Position numbers and translations under genes: made by a program. Shown here in pieces: positions 27,301 to 41,300 of a stretch of DNA of 64,000 nucleotides. The DNA comes from Taeniopygia guttata (Eukaryota > Chordata > Aves > Passeriformes > Estrildidae), in contig NC_133032.1 of NCBI RefSeq assembly GCF_048771995.1, positions 15,256,501 through 15,320,500 of the forward strand, given 5' to 3'. The first letter of the stretch is position 1; each line of letters opens with the position of its first letter. The notes beneath the pieces were generated by a model. It searched no databases, was not told the DNA's origin, and worked only from the letters and a program-made list of their open reading frames with translations.

Positions 27301-30300
27301 GTTTTTTCTCTTTAATTTAAAATCTCAAAACAACAGAACAACTAAACCAACACCTCATTTAGATGGGTAAATATCTCTTATTTTCTTAACACATTTTTTG
27401 AGAACTGCCTTGAGAAAATTAGGTACTAAGAATACTTACTTTTTTTTATGTTCTTCAGGCATCATGTTGTTTTTGGACAAGTCATCTCAGGTCAAGAAGT
27501 TGTGAGAGAAATAGAAAACCAAAAAACAGATGCATCCAGTAAACCATATGCTGAAGTACGCATACTGAGTTGTGGAGAGTTAATTCCAAAATCCAAAGGT
27601 AAAGTTTAACTGTACATGTGAGGTAATTTTGCTTGTTTTTTTCCATGCCGCCTGCTTATAAAAATATTTAAAACTTATTTGTGGTAGATGATGTCACAGT
27701 TGGTGAAAAGGTGTCTAACATCACAGAGCAGTCTGTCTTCTAAAGAACTTAAAAGTTGTTGATGCAAAAGACACTAAAGAACAGTCATACCTGCTTTTTT
27801 CAAAGCTTCTCCTGTACTGAATTTTCTTATACTCACTACATTTTAGTACAAAGCTGGCAAGCACTTATCATATCAAGTAGAATGCTATGTTAAGAAGATT
27901 GGTGGCAAGTCTGACTTTATTTGATAACTCGTACTTCTTTGGAAGGTATTGAACTTGCTTCAGGTTGCTCTAAGGTAACTCTTCAAAATGGGCACTTAGA
28001 TTATAAAAGTCTGGTTTTGGATCTTTAGCTCATACACTTTAGAAGTTACTATAAACTATTTTTAAAGAGGAATATGACAGAACCTGTCTTTCTTTCTGGA
28101 AAGGATGTCTTGCTCTGCCATTGCAGAATTGAACATAGTATGAGAGCTTGGATCAAGCCTTATTTTCTGAGAGAAGCAGAATCTAAGATGTTGCTGTCAC
28201 CGCGGAGAATCTCATTAGTGGAAAGCCAAGATGCTTATTTTGATTGCTACTTCGTTCTTAGCACGTTCTGTTACATACTGGAAGGGTTACACAGCACAAG
28301 AAAAACGGTTTGTTTGGGCAAAGGAAAATGTAAGCATTTGAACTTCAGCTTCTTGTTTTTACACCTCCTTTTTGCTCATTTCTTGTGCTATTTGGATGAA
28401 TGACTTTGGCATCTGAGGTGATCTCTTCAATACCACAGAATTCCAAGCAAAGTTATCTTTTACCTCCTGACTTCTGAAAGGTTCTGGATCATGCCTTGTG
28501 TTAGGATACAATTATGGTTTTTTTGGACAGTATTCCGGAGCATGGCATCTCTTAGGAAATGCACAGGTGCTGTAACTAGAAAATAAAACAGTATAGGTAC
28601 AGGATAGGTGAAACTAGGGGTTGAGATACCCATTTGCATAGCTGTCTCCATTGGATCATCACACTCCCGTTGAAGTCCACTCTAGAATTCTTGAATGACT
28701 AAATGAAACTTTTGTCACGGAGCAGTCTGATGACCTGCAGCCTTTAGCAGGGCTTTAAAGTGCTTGTCATCCAAACAGTCTGAAATAATACAAAAAATTT
28801 GTTTTCCCTGTAAGTTCTCTTAAAAGAGAACAGGCTTCTGGAGGAATTTGACTTGTGTTGCCTTTACCAATTTCTCTGTGTTCTTGTACCTCTGACTCTG
28901 TACTGCTGCATTCGTGGCAGCTCTGGTTTCTATGGTTGGCTTGGTGTGCCAAGAGGGGAAATTGATGCCACGGTGATGGGATAGCCCAGTCTCTAAAGCT
29001 GTAAGGCTCAGTTGTAGATAATAATGTGCAGTAGGAATGTTTGGAGAACATGAAGCCTTATGCACCAGGATCAGGCATGTGAAAGGCAGAGCAGAATGTG
29101 GGGGAAGACGGTGGCCCTGATGGGTACTAATGCACAGCCAGTGTGATAAAGATGCTGTGTGAAAGACCATGGTGGAAATTCTAGTGTGTAGAGAATCCTG
29201 TTTTTGAAAGGGGAAGGCTGCGTGTAAGACCTACAGTGGGAACTGGGCCACTACTGTGAAAGATGGGAGCATGGCTGGAACTGTTCACTAAATGCCCAGC
29301 ATGGAGCCTCTGATGAGCTATGCTGCCTGAAGCAGTAGGAAAAGGAGGAACTGTGTGACAGCACATCAGCTGAAGCAAATTTGACAAGCTTCTGTCCAGA
29401 GGTCACAAGTGAAGCAGGAGAGGTCCTTGGACTTGTCAGTTATTGGGAGGGGAATCCAGACAGGAGGAGCAGTTTCTGGGATGCAGTCAGTGTCATGCAA
29501 GATCATCAACAGAGTCATCTAACAGTTGAACTGTTTGTGGTACAGTACTATGGGAGATAAAAGGGAACTGATTCTGTAAATTATGAGGCAATTATCAAGG
29601 AAGGCTGCTTTTAAGAACTTAATTTTAAGACAAAGGAATAAGGAGATTGCCTGTGAGGGAGCTACAGTGATGAATTTCTGTGGGAGAGTACATTAGGATA
29701 GCAAGGGGGTCTTAAATATTTATTGTATGAGCTTGTCTGGTAGGCAACCCAAAGAAGGGGATTAGGTCTTCATGGAATGAAAATAGAACTGATACCTGGG
29801 TTTAACAGGTAAGATGGCACTAGCAGAAGGAATCACACTAAAAGCAAGGTGCTTGGTATGAGTGGTTTTGTCATAGTTTGAAGTTGAGGGAAGGTAAACT
29901 GATTTTCACAAAGTGAATATCAGATTAAATGCTTTATCAACTATACAAATTATCTCCTTAGGTGGAAGAATTGGATTTATTTAGGAATGAGTGGATGATG
30001 ACAGAGCTATGTTCCTGGATTCTATAAATTGAATGATACAATGATCGCCGTTACAATATTGCAGAGACCTAGATAAGCTTTTAACATGGGAGGATGATCA
30101 CCTAGCAAAGTGGAATGTTTATCATATTTTCCTTTCTTTTTCTTTTTTTTAATTCTTTTAAGTTGGAGGAATAAGTGAAAAGTAGATTAAAAAAAATTAT
30201 AAAATAATTTCTCTGGCCAAGTGATATAATTTTTAGAAGATCTTAAAGTTCTAGGGAAAATCCTAAGTTCTGGGGAGAAAAAAAAAAGGAAGAAAGCAAA

Positions 30301-33300
30301 GTATTAACCCAGTATTTAGAAAGATTATTACAGACTAGCTAAGCTAATACAGCTTACAAGAAAAACTGTGGAACAAAAAATGTTATGTTAATTTTCTTAA
30401 AGACAGATGGGAGTTTGGTGCCAGTTTTGTAAAAGAGGTCCTAGTCAACAAGCCTGCTGCACTGTTTGAGGTTATATACCTTTGCTGAGCCAAAGTCATC
30501 TGGGACACATACTGAGACTGTAAAACACTGACACTCTGGTTCAAAACAAACAAACAAAAAAATTAAATGGCTTTGTGCGATGGGTAGCTTTTCATGAGAG
30601 TCTCTAGTGAAGATTCCTCACAAAAAGTGAATTTCTAGGGCATTCTGCACAGAGCAGTGCTAGACTTGATTAATGACTTTCATTGATGTCACAGATCTCC
30701 CTGTAGAATCACTGCTTATAAAAGCGTGCTTTCTGCAATTAAGGTAGATTATGGCTGCATTCATTATTTATAAGGTTATTTGATTTGCTATAAAGTAACT
30801 ATTTGCTTGTCACTGCTGTGAATTACAAGATGGTATAATTTGTTCTGAATTTTATGCCCGAATCCAACTGTTTTCTGGTCTAGTCACTTCTTAATTTCAA
30901 ACCATGTGGCTAATGTAAGACTTACTACTAGTTCTGTGCACTGTGTGTCCCTTTTCACTCTAAGCAGCTGAGATGCAAAGAGTACTTGTCTGTGTCATGC
31001 AGCATGATCAGGGTAGCTCACAAAGTCTGACAAATACTGTAGGTCACAGTGAATGGAGTAGGAAGTGACGTATGTTTCAGATGTAGTCATAAGTTGAAAG
31101 CTGATCCTGAAGGTAATGAACTGAAACATTTAGACTGTACATAGAAGTCTATTTCTTGATGACCTTCATGTTCCACATTGGTCTTATTTGTTGTAATCTG
31201 TAGTTGTACAGTGCCAGGTTGGTTCAATACTCAAAACAGCATTTGCTGCTGGACAGAGATAGTTAGATGTCACCAGAAAGTACATCCAAACCATCTTGCA
31301 AGATACTCTGTCTTTGCTGTGTAACTAGCTCTGGGCTTTTTAGTTTGGGACTTTTTTTTCCCCTGTGTCATTTTACTCCCTACCTGCCATAGATTTCCCA
31401 AATACAGCTCCCATTGACAGCTTGCTGCACATTAAGAATCACATTATATTTGTTGTAGTAGCAGCTCACTAACTTGCCTCCAGTTCTATTACTCTATCTA
31501 TTACTCACTTCAAAGTAGTAATTTTAACATACTGGAACTTGTTACAAGAATGCAGACAAAACTGTCACATATCTTGACGCACTTAAAACATGGCGGGAGG
31601 AAGAAAATACAGGAAATCACTGCATTTAATAATTAAATAATTATGAAAACATGTAAGAAACACTATGGTGCCATATGAGGATTTTTCCCTTTGAATGGAC
31701 CAAAACTGAGGGTGTAATACATCAGAAGCATTTAACTTTTTTAATACTTATTGTATATAAAGTATTTAGAGGTGAGGTGAGATTCTTTTTGTTTCATTGC
31801 CACCTGGCCTACATCTGGCTCCTTTGATTGAAATTATTTAGAAAAATGTTTGGTTTTCTTTTATAAATGTATACTCATTACTTTCTGTAAATATGTATGT
31901 ATTTAGACAATCTAAAACTGATACACAACATTACAGAGTCTTTTTATTAAATATAGTGCTAAAATAAGGATGTTGAGCAAAAGTTTGCGAACAGAGAGCA
32001 GTTATCTTGGTCTGGATATAGAAGAAAAATCAGAAACATAGAGAATTGTCTTTTGGAAGCATTTTTCAAGAAGCCCTAAAAGCTTCTGATGAGAATGAGA
32101 TGGTTCAAATCAGCAGGCTGCTCTAAACTGGTAAGAGTACTTGCTAGTTTATACTGCACCTGGAAGACCAATATATTCTTTAAGGGAAAGAAGTTTTTCA
32201 GTGCATTGTCAGGCTTTTGTTAGTCTGTATCAAGTGAGGCTTGTGAACAAACACATAGAAAACACCATTTGTAAGTCACAGAATTACAGTGTATTCTGAG
32301 TTGGAAGGGGCCCACAAGAATCATTATGTCCAGCTTTTATGGATTGTGAATTATGGACCAAGTGAATGGTCCAGTCCATACCAGGATCAAACCTTGGTGC
32401 TCTGACCAAGCTCTGACCAACTGAGCTCATCTCAGTTGTCACACAGCTATGACTTGTGTCTGTGATGCTAAGCTGAAAAATAAATGAGATTTAGTGCAAT
32501 GGGGTTGAATTTCATCCATGCTACCAGTGTCGGGATTTGTTAAGCATGTAACATGAAAAAAAGTATCCTTAAAGTGTATGACCATAAAAGGGGGCCAGGA
32601 TTGTTTCTGTTGGGATATATGCCACATCTCTGATGCAGTTCTGTGAATTAAGCTCCAGCTAGCTTATTGTCACACAGAGTTGTTATTTCAGCCTTAATTG
32701 CAAGTGAGTGTTTCCAGCACTGTTTCTGCATCCCTGTGAAGAGGAAACCTTTCACCACTCTTTGTATCACTGCTTTCTGAATGTAAGACCCAATAAATTA
32801 GTGAGCTTAAGTCAGTGAGTACTTGGTTTAACCTGTACCTCTTATTTTCTGCTTCAAATTTTCTCTTATTAGTGATTTGATGAAGTCAACTGAAACCTGA
32901 AGCTGAAGAATTTTTTATAAACACATGTAAATAAATTTTAAAGACTTCTTTGTATGTAGCTTATGTTGTCTAAAACATTATCAGAAAACGTACATGGTTC
33001 TGCAAGTGCTTGACAGTATAAATTTCAGACTTAGTTTCATAAATCCAAATTATGAAAATGTCTTGTTTTTCTAGACATATCCCTTATACTATAGAGAAAC
33101 AATGTTTTTCCAAAACATCAGTTTGTTTTTAAGTTTTTTGATGAACTAATCTCATGAACATTTACAAGAATCTAAGACAGATACAAGATGGGTGATTTTT
33201 CTGAGATTAGTTTAGAAGTGTTTGATATTAAAATGTGTCTCTGCTATTCTGATCTAAAGCCAAGAAAGAAGAAAAGAAGAGACACAAGTCATCTTCCTCA

Positions 33301-36300
33301 TCCAGTGACTCGGAAAGTTCAAGCGATTCAGAATCATCTTCTGATTCATCATCAGATTCTGAGAGTGCTTCAGAAGAGAAGTCTAAAAAACGAAAAAAGA
33401 AACACAAAAGAAATTCCAAAAAACATAAGAAAGAAAAGAAAAAGAGAAAGAAAAGCAAGAAAAGGTCAGTTTTGAGATTTGTTTTTTTACACGTACATCA
33501 TAGAGTACCATTCTCTTGTCTTAATAGCTACAGACTATGTTTGTATAAACTAGCAATGCAGGTTTTGCAGTCTGGGAGATAGTTGGTTTCCATATACAAG
33601 AATAAATTTTTTGATATGATGGTAAAGAGTCATGTTCATGGTTTAAAACATGCCTATGTACTGCAGCATGTAAAGGAGTGAATGAATGAACTAAGACTTC
33701 AGTTGGCTTGAAAAGTTGCAGTGGTAGGTTTGAAATGGGTAGGGATAGTTTGTTGCTCTGTACAATTCAGTTTGAACCATATGCTATGCAATTTAAAAAA
33801 ATGTAGTATGCAAGAATATAGCAAAATAAATATAAAATTAATAAATTACCATACTTCATTTTTTTTGTCTGATAGGCCAAAACTCCTACAGTTTCACTGG
33901 AAGATAATAAAATGAGAAAGCAGTCTTGCTTCTGAGAATGTTAATTTGAATCTAATAGTTATGTCATATTTTAGTGTGAGATAAAAGTTGTGTCAGTTTG
34001 TCCTGGTTTAAGGCACATTTGGGAGGAAACTCCTAAAGGGGTCCCTCTAGAAAAGCAGATTCAAGTGGCCCCTTCCCCCAGCTGGTTTGGGAAAATATTT
34101 CCTTGGAGAAAAGTGGAAAATTTTTATTTTATTTAACAAGCAAAGTATTCACAATCATAAAAAATGAATATTTAAACTATAAAACCTCTTGCTGTTCTGA
34201 AGAGATGACAAATTCAGAAAGGCCTTGTTGTGGGCTGTAACTCGGCTCACACACTCTGTTTTCAGTCCCTCTGGTGCTGGAATGCAGCGTCCCAGGCCCC
34301 GCTGGCCACAGCTGCAAGCTCCTGGCAGTTTTCTGGGTTTTCAGCCCAGAGCAGGTTTGAACAGTTTCAAGAAAAACAAAAAGCACAGCGCAGGGAACTT
34401 CTCTGCCTCAACTAGCTAAAAACTAACTAAAAGCAAAGGAGAGCTCTTTCTGTGCTGCAGACAACACAGTCCAGGGGAAGGATGTAGGGGAGCAAATAAC
34501 AAATTCTGGGCTTCTTCTCCTCCCCTTTGCTCTTAAAACCATTCTTAAAGGTGCAGAACCTAATATCCAGCATAAACAGAACAGATTATTGGGGTTACAA
34601 GCATCATAAATTCACCCCAGGACACAGTGCAAATCACATTTTTCTAAGCTAGCAGTGAAATTTAAGAAACATTCACTTAGGGCAGTGCTACCTAAATACT
34701 GTTTTTGTACATCTAGGCCCTCTTCACAGAAGTTTGTCAATTGCTTGGAATTACTATGGTTTGTAGACAGTTATATATGCTTGTGTAAAATCTGAATTTT
34801 TAGTCTCCCAAGATTGTTTTTAAAAGAAAATAAGTCAAACAAAAAGTTGTATCTAAATAGAGAATATTTATATGTTCAGTGTTGCACTATTGTAATTAGC
34901 AGAGAAAAAGTATTGGTCAGAAATCTACTGCTGTTGTATACTTTGGAACAAGTATATCATGGGGGGAAAAAAGTTGTTTCTGAAATACTTCTATTTTCTG
35001 AGATTCTTGGGGTATCATTGTATATTGAATTAAAGGAATTTCTTAATTGTTTAAATAGATTGAAGGGTCTTCCCTCATCCAAATAACTCATTATGCATAT
35101 TTTCTATACAAAAATAAAGCTCATCCAGTGAAAGTGAAGATGAAAATACTGAAGCACAGCCATTATCTACTGTCCGTCCTGAAGAAATTCCTCCTATACC
35201 TGAAAACCGGTTCCTGATGAGGAAAAGTCCTCCTAAAGTAGATGAGAAAGAAAAAGAGCGAAAAAGCAGAGAGAAGGAAAGAGAGAGGTAATATATCTGG
35301 TTTAAGTCTGACTATGTGCTGGCAATGGTACAGTCACATTACTGGTTTAGAATGTTGAATCTTTTCCATATTGAACAGTTCCATGTTGTAAGCATTGCTG
35401 GATGAAAAATAGATTTCTCCGTTTATTGGAAACTACTGTCTTTGTCCTAGAACAAAGGCTTAGTCTTTGAAAATGGTTTTAGTGAGTAAAGAATGTATAA
35501 TGACTGGCTTAATTTCATTTAGCATCCATTGGACCTGAGTCTATATTTTATTCTATTTTCAAAATAGAAAAACCTGGAAGTCTTGTGAAATTATTGTGGT
35601 CACAAATTGTGAAAACACAATTGTGTGTTTTCATTTAGTTTCTGAAGAGGTTTTAATATCAATTTTCCTTCTTTTTTAATTGTACAAATAATATCATTCT
35701 CTTTTCATTATTTTTAGTAATCTATCAAATTCACAGTCAACATACCAGAGAAGACTATTAGTCACCAGATCTGGAAGGAAAATCAAAGGAAGAGGACCAA
35801 GGGTAAATGTTTGTAATCTGTTCTTCAAAACAAGCAAGGTGGTAGCACAGTCTCACTGCTGGTGTTACTAATCATATTCATTGGGATAGTTGATTTTAAA
35901 AAAAAAGTGCATCGTAAGTGATTTGAGGACTGAGGCTTGAAGGAGGACAGAAAAGAGAAGAAGGGGGTGAGAAAAAACCATTCTTTTTTTTTTAATTTAA
36001 TATGGTAATATTTAAATTGGTGAATGGAATTAGCTCAGGACATATTCTAGTGAGCACAGAACCGGTAACATCATGTCAAGAACGTGGGGTAGACTTCTCC
36101 CCATTTTGGTAGGGGGGGCTGTTAAATTGGCTCTTTCAGTATTGTGAAGCCATATGCTATGTGCTGCATGTAGCAAATGTTTTTAATAACTGAAGTCTCT
36201 ATCCCTCAAGTTTTTAGTTAAAATCCTTAACAAGTGTGAAGTACTGTTTTTGCATTGCCCAAGAAAGGAATCTTCATTGATAGTAAACAAACATTAGCAT

Positions 36301-38169
36301 TTGTGCAAATTAAAAGTAGCAGAAAACCTTTCATCAGACTACAAAAATCCTGATGTAGATCTTGCCTTAAAAGCAGTTATTTGATCCGACTTTGTGTATT
36401 CCCTCTTTAGTTAAATGTCAGATACATTTTCAGTAAGTTAGTAACTCGTCAGTGGAAACTTGGTATATACATGTGTAGTGTCCTGTTAGATACTATGTAG
36501 AAGCAAGTACCAGGGTGAAAATCTTACTTATGTATCGCAGCATGTGAAATTCAAACTAAGGCATGATTTTCTCTTTTCTCCAAGCGTTACCGGACGCCTT
36601 CCAGATCCAGGTCAAGAGATCGCTTCCGGCGCAGTGAAACTCCTCCACATTGGAGGCAAGAAATGCAAAGAGCTCAAAGAATGAGAGTGTCTAGTGGAGA
36701 AAGATGGATAAAGGGAGACAAGTAAGACTATTTCTTTCTGGAACATATGCACATGGTTTTAGAATTTTTTTTCAGTTCTTAATTTTTTTGTTGTTGTTGC
36801 TTATTTAAAAGCAATACCTATTATCTTGGATTTTCAATAACAATTGCTTTCAAGAAGCCAGGGTGCTGACTTGATTATTCCATTATTTAATTGTGTGTGA
36901 GTTTAACCATGCTACTGCAAAATACATAGTTATTAATAAAAATGATCTGATGTGAAGTTTTAGTTGTGAAGCTGTCTCACTTCTGGTTTAATTTTTCAGA
37001 GTGGAGGGAAATGAAAACTTTTTTTAAATTGTATCTTTTTCTCTCCAAGGAGTGAAATAAATGAAACCAAGAAAGATAATCAGAAGAGCCCAGGAAGAGG
37101 AAGAGAAAGACGAATATCAGACCACAGGCAAGTTTCTGAAAGTCCAAGCCGAAGAGGGGAAAAGGAGAAGAAAAAAGATCACAAATCCAGCAGTAAAGAC
37201 AGGGAGACAAGAAGAAATTCAGAAAAAGATGACAAGCATAACAAAAGCAAAGCCAAGAAGAGAGCTAAATCTAGAAGCCATAGTAAAAGCAGAGAGAAAT
37301 CAAAAAGTAAAGAAAGAGACTCCAGGCACAGCAGACATGATGAAAAGAGGCTAAGATCAAGAAGCAAAGAGAGAGACCATGAGAAAGGTAGAGAAAAAGA
37401 AAAGCACTATGATTCTAGAGGGAGAGAGAAAGAAAGAAGTAGGAGCAAGGAGAGAAGTAAAAGAGCAGGCTCTAGAAGTAATGATCAAGAGCATAGGAAG
37501 AGCAAAGACAGGGAGAAACGCAAGTCAAGAAGCAAAGAGCGTGAGCATGCCAGAGGAAAACACAGCTCCAGCAGCAGAACCAGGGATCGAAGCAAAAGCA
37601 GAGATAGGGGTAGGAGAGGAAGATCAAGAAGCAGGGACAGGGATCGCAGTAGAAGTAAGGACTATTCGAGGAATAGAGATAGAGAAACAAGAAGGAGAGG
37701 AAGATCAAGAAGTAGAGAAAGGAGAGGTACACCAGATAAATACAGAGGAAGAGAAAATAGGAGGAGGAGAGAATCAAGGAGTTCAGAGAGGGATGAAAGT
37801 CAAAGCAGAAACAGAGAGAGGTATTCAAATAGGGAAATTAGAAGCTCATATAAGAGGAATGATAGTGAAAGCCAAAGGAAGAGGCATTCGAAAAGCCGTG
37901 AAAGTAGTAGTCCTGAATCTAGCAGAGATAAAAAGTCTAGTAGAGATCAGGATAGAAGTCCAGACTCAAAAAAGAGACCAAGTAGCAAAGAGAGAGAATC
38001 AAAAAAATCATACTCACGCAGCAGTAAAGAAAAGGAAAAGACCAGATCCTCAGCAGAAAAAGAAATAAACCAAAAATCAAAGAGTCAGGAGAGAGATCAT
38101 GCCCCTAGTAAGGATAAAAAGTCTGATCATGAAACAAGTCCTGGAACAGATGATGACAGGCATGGATGA
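21327..38169 (+). CDS. PPIG: PPIG, peptidyl-prolyl isomerase G (SR-cyclophilin)
   Basis: Nuclear-speckle cyclophilin that associates with SR splicing factors and the RNA polymerase II C-terminal domain. Coding exons: 21327-21387, 21509-21583, 23651-23758, 24259-24303, 26151-26238, 27337-27366, 27459-27598, 33260-33464, 35120-35287, 35718-35802, 36585-36721, 37050-38169. They join in phase to 753 codons plus stop, against 754 residues in human. The cyclophilin domain is about residues 8-176; R67, F72, M73 and Q75 correspond to cyclophilin A R55, F60, M61 and Q63. H133 replaces the cyclosporin-contacting Trp, as in human PPIG. From about residue 183 the protein is Ser/Lys-rich. The conserved [11 protein letters not shown] stretch lies in exon 11, and the last exon (from about residue 381) is an RS/RE/KE-rich tail. 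Start context GCCATGG is strong. Other frames across the tail are open only because of its purine-rich repeats. Confidence 0.97.
21584..26150 (+). other. PPIG: PPIG introns between coding exons 2 and 5
   Basis: The introns at 21584-23650, 23759-24258 and 24304-26150 show no additional gene. The segment around 24550-25400 has a mixed, GC-richer texture that could be an eroded repeat, but I could not assign it to a family. Confidence 0.5.
27599..33259 (+). other. PPIG: PPIG intron between coding exons 7 and 8
   Basis: At 5.7 kb this intron separates the end of the cyclophilin domain from the exons for the charged tail. It holds a SINE (32275-32436). A GC-richer stretch at about 28750-29500 has several overlapping minus-strand open frames with no recognisable product. 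No other gene is apparent. Confidence 0.55.
32275..32436 (-). mobile_element. TguSINE1-like SINE (tRNA-Ile head, CR1-like tail)
   Basis: Read on the minus strand, the element starts with a tRNA-like head with box A GAGCTCAGTTGG and box B-like GGTTTGATCC. It ends with a CR1-type tail whose plus-strand form is CACAGAATTACAGTGTATTC. The anticodon-arm region is replaced by a second copy of TTGGTCAGAGC, so the head is rearranged relative to the copy at 43.2 kb. This design is the passerine TguSINE1. Confidence 0.8.
33999..34624. mobile_element. Solo LTR of an avian endogenous retrovirus
   Basis: The element is about 626 bp with a perfect 8-bp terminal inverted repeat, TGTCCTGG at the left and CCAGGACA at the right. 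The flanks read CAGTT and CAGTG, a probable 5-bp target-site duplication with one mismatch. No internal retroviral region adjoins it, so it is a solo LTR left by recombination. It lies inside the PPIG intron 33465-35119. Clean ends suggest moderate age; family assignment beyond avian ERV LTR is not attempted. Confidence 0.8.
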
Positions 38170-38301
38170 GTTTGTGGACTTAATGTTTCTGTTGTCTCAA
38201 AGTTTTAGAGACGTTTTGGAGAACGCCTTTTTTAAAGATGTGGACTTCAGTTTGGTCTTTTGATAATCTAAAATCTGGATCATTTGTACTGCTAAAGTTT
38301 T

Positions 38302-38307
38302 AATAAA
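38302..38307 (+). terminator. PPIG: PPIG proximal polyadenylation signal
   Basis: AATAAA lies 133 bases after the PPIG stop, followed by A- and TG-rich sequence. Further AATAAA hexamers at 39672-39677 and 41792-41797 in the same orientation are candidates for longer 3' UTR forms. Confidence 0.6.
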
Positions 38308-41300
38308 CTTGAAATGAAAAACAAATTACATGTGTAATACAGTGTGCTGTGTTTTAAATATTTCATTGGATTATGTATCCTTGTGTGTTGTCAGCTAGAA
38401 AGGTAATTTCCATGCCAGTTTTATTTTTCACCTGATGAACATAGTTCAATGCAAGCAGTGGCTGCCTGTGAAGAGGCTTGTTCCATATATGAAGAAGAAA
38501 ACTGCAGATAAACTACATGTCATCTTAAAGCTAGGAGAATATTGCAAGGTGTCCATTACTCCAGTCTTGCTGCATCTGTTTTTCAGTAGGTATAAATCCT
38601 AAGGAAATTTATTTGTAGAGGTAAATTATGTTAGTTTTTATTGTAATCACAAAGTGAATTAATTTAAGTAAATCTTTGTACTTCTGTCACTGCCAGCAGT
38701 AGAATTCATCCATGTAGTAAGGCAGTCACCTGTGTTTGGGAGTTATTTCCTTGTCCTAAAAAAACATGTTTAAATGCTCATCAGCATAACTTTTTTCCCC
38801 TGTAATCTCTCCATTCCATGCTTTCATGTTGTCTACTGCAGAAGTGAATGCTTCAGACTACCCTGCCTCAGTTGCCTAATAGTGGATGCACAGAGATTAA
38901 ACAAATTACAGAATTTACAGTGGGATCAGATAAGGAACAACCAGGAAATCCTTTCAACTTTTGTTTATTAACAAGTGCATGAGAAAACTCTTGCAGTTCT
39001 CCAGTACTGGTTTTTGGAGTAGTTGAAACAGAATTTCAAGTAAGGTTTTAAAACATGCTCTTGAATTTTTTTTAAACTGAAATTTGCTTTCTTCCTTGTT
39101 TCTCATTCTAAAGAATGTAACTGTGAATTCCTTCTCATTCTCTACTATGTCCCTCAAACCAATTCCCTCCCTTTTCTGCTTTCCTCTCCTGCCTCTAGGT
39201 CCCACCCCAGTTTGTATTTCACCACCACGCCTTCACGTGGAAGAGAAGGAGTTTGGCTTGTGCTGCTGCAGCAGTGCCCCCATATGTGCAATCCCCAAAG
39301 AGCAGCTGGTCTGTGGTGACTCGGTGCAGTGGTCTGAAAGGATAGATTTGGTACAAACCCCAGCACTCCTTTCAGTCCATGAAACTATTCACATCTAAGA
39401 CTGGCAGACCTTGAAAGTCGTAAAGGGAAGTGAGAAGCATAATCTTAACCTGTGTCAAAGCAAAACAATATTGTAATCGTTGAAATTTTTGCCAAATCTT
39501 TCACTAGACGAAACAACTTGGTTTTAATGTCTTGGTAATGAGTTTGTTAACATTTTGACTTTGTGATCAGCGTTTGTTTACAGCAGATTAGGAGAAATGC
39601 CAAAGCTTGCTTGACAGTTGTGATTCAGGCAGTTGTTATTCTAAAGAAAAATTGTTGTGTCTTGAAAGCAAAATAAAACCTAGGATTGTGAGCAACATAA
39701 GCAATGTTTTTAAAGGAAGAAAACTGGAAGTGTGTAGAGTGACTTAACAGAATAGTTAGTGGAGCTGCTTTGTTTGTCAAGTGCTTTTTTTTACTGTTTT
39801 AGAAACACCTATGAATGTTGCATTTCAGTGGTCATTTTGTGCAGAAGGTTTAAAAATGTTCCTGGTCTACATGTGGGTGGATGACACAGCAGTTACTTAA
39901 GAGAACTCAGAAGAGTAAACCAAAGACCTATATAGTGGATTTCTGAACTTTGTAGGACTTTGGAGAAGTTGTAGTCCTACTTTGGGGGACTGTATTAAGA
40001 GTAAAGGTAGGGAGTTAGGCTTCAGAAAATTTTGTGGCAGCTTAACCATGCATTTATACTGTGCTATGCATGCCATGTGCTTCAGAGTCTCATTTAAAAA
40101 CTGTTTGCAATGTTGTTTCATTATTTTAAATAGAGCTGACACATGAGCAAGATATTGCTGAAGACATTTATTTGCACTACTGAGAATATTTTTGCCAATA
40201 TCACTGAAGTTGTATAAGCATGTAAACAAAACAATCCACAACTATACTGACTCTGCTGAAGGGAGGAAAATACAGGCAGTCAGCAATACAGCAGTCAATA
40301 GAATATATATATTTTTTAATTGTGTTTAGTTTAAAATCTCAAAATGGATATTAAATCCAATTGTAGTTTGCAGTTGTAGCTACTTATTTTAAAATATGCG
40401 CTTGCATACCCTTTTGTATGGACTTTGTTACAGTTCAGAAAATTTGCAACTTAAATTGACTTTAATTCTTTCATAGCACATTAAAAAGTCATCTGAGTTG
40501 GTGGCACAAAGCCTATTTTCTTTTTTTTTTAAATGTACTTGGGTTTTTTTTAAAAGCTGGCTACACTAAATTGCAGGTGGTGGGATACAGTAGCCTGTGT
40601 TGTATTTGGTGGTAAATTGGTTTAGTGCTAAGCACTTTGTTGAAACAGAAACACAACTGCAGTATTATACAAGGGAAGGTTTGCTAGATTTGTGCTTTTC
40701 TTTATCAAAGTGGAAATTGAGAATGTTGATCAAGAACTTGGTGGGACTAAAGCCCAATCCCAGGGACAGCTAGATGTCCCCAAGCACTAGTCAGTTCTTT
40801 CTGCCTTGGCAGGAGGCACTGACTTGCTTTTGCAGTACTGAATGTCTTTAGTCCCTCAGTGACAGAGCTTTCCTGTTCCTGGCCTCACAGTAGCCACCTT
40901 GTGCTGTAGTCACAGTATAGCTCAGTGCTGTCTTTGACATCTGTGTCAGGTGGCTTTTGGCTCAAAGGACTGGTTTGGAAGAATTTAAGTATTCCAGAGG
41001 CAATAAAAACAATGCTCATGATCCTTTGTTGTGAATGTGGGGAAAAAAGTAGTAGAGTGCAGCTTTTTCTGCTGCTACCCCAGAACTGACGTTATTCCAG
41101 GGAATTAGTGAACACCCATACACAATGTAAAGTGAGGGCAGGGATTACTGGACTAAATTTGTAAGTGTATGTTTAAGTGTTCATACAGGCTTGAAATAAC
41201 TTCCAAAGGTTAGACATGCTTTCTCTTTTGTATCCACAATAGATGCTGAGATTTTACTAATACCATGTAACATATAGATACCTGGAATGCTGAATTTATA

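Noticed and set aside
28767-29387. Overlapping minus-strand open frames in a PPIG intron
   Set aside because: No recognisable domains, no splice context and several frames are open at once. Kept only as a compositional note.
37379-38068. 229-codon plus-strand frame in the last PPIG exon
   Set aside because: It is a different frame from the one that joins exon 11 and ends at 38169. The purine-rich RS/RE repeats keep alternative frames open by chance.
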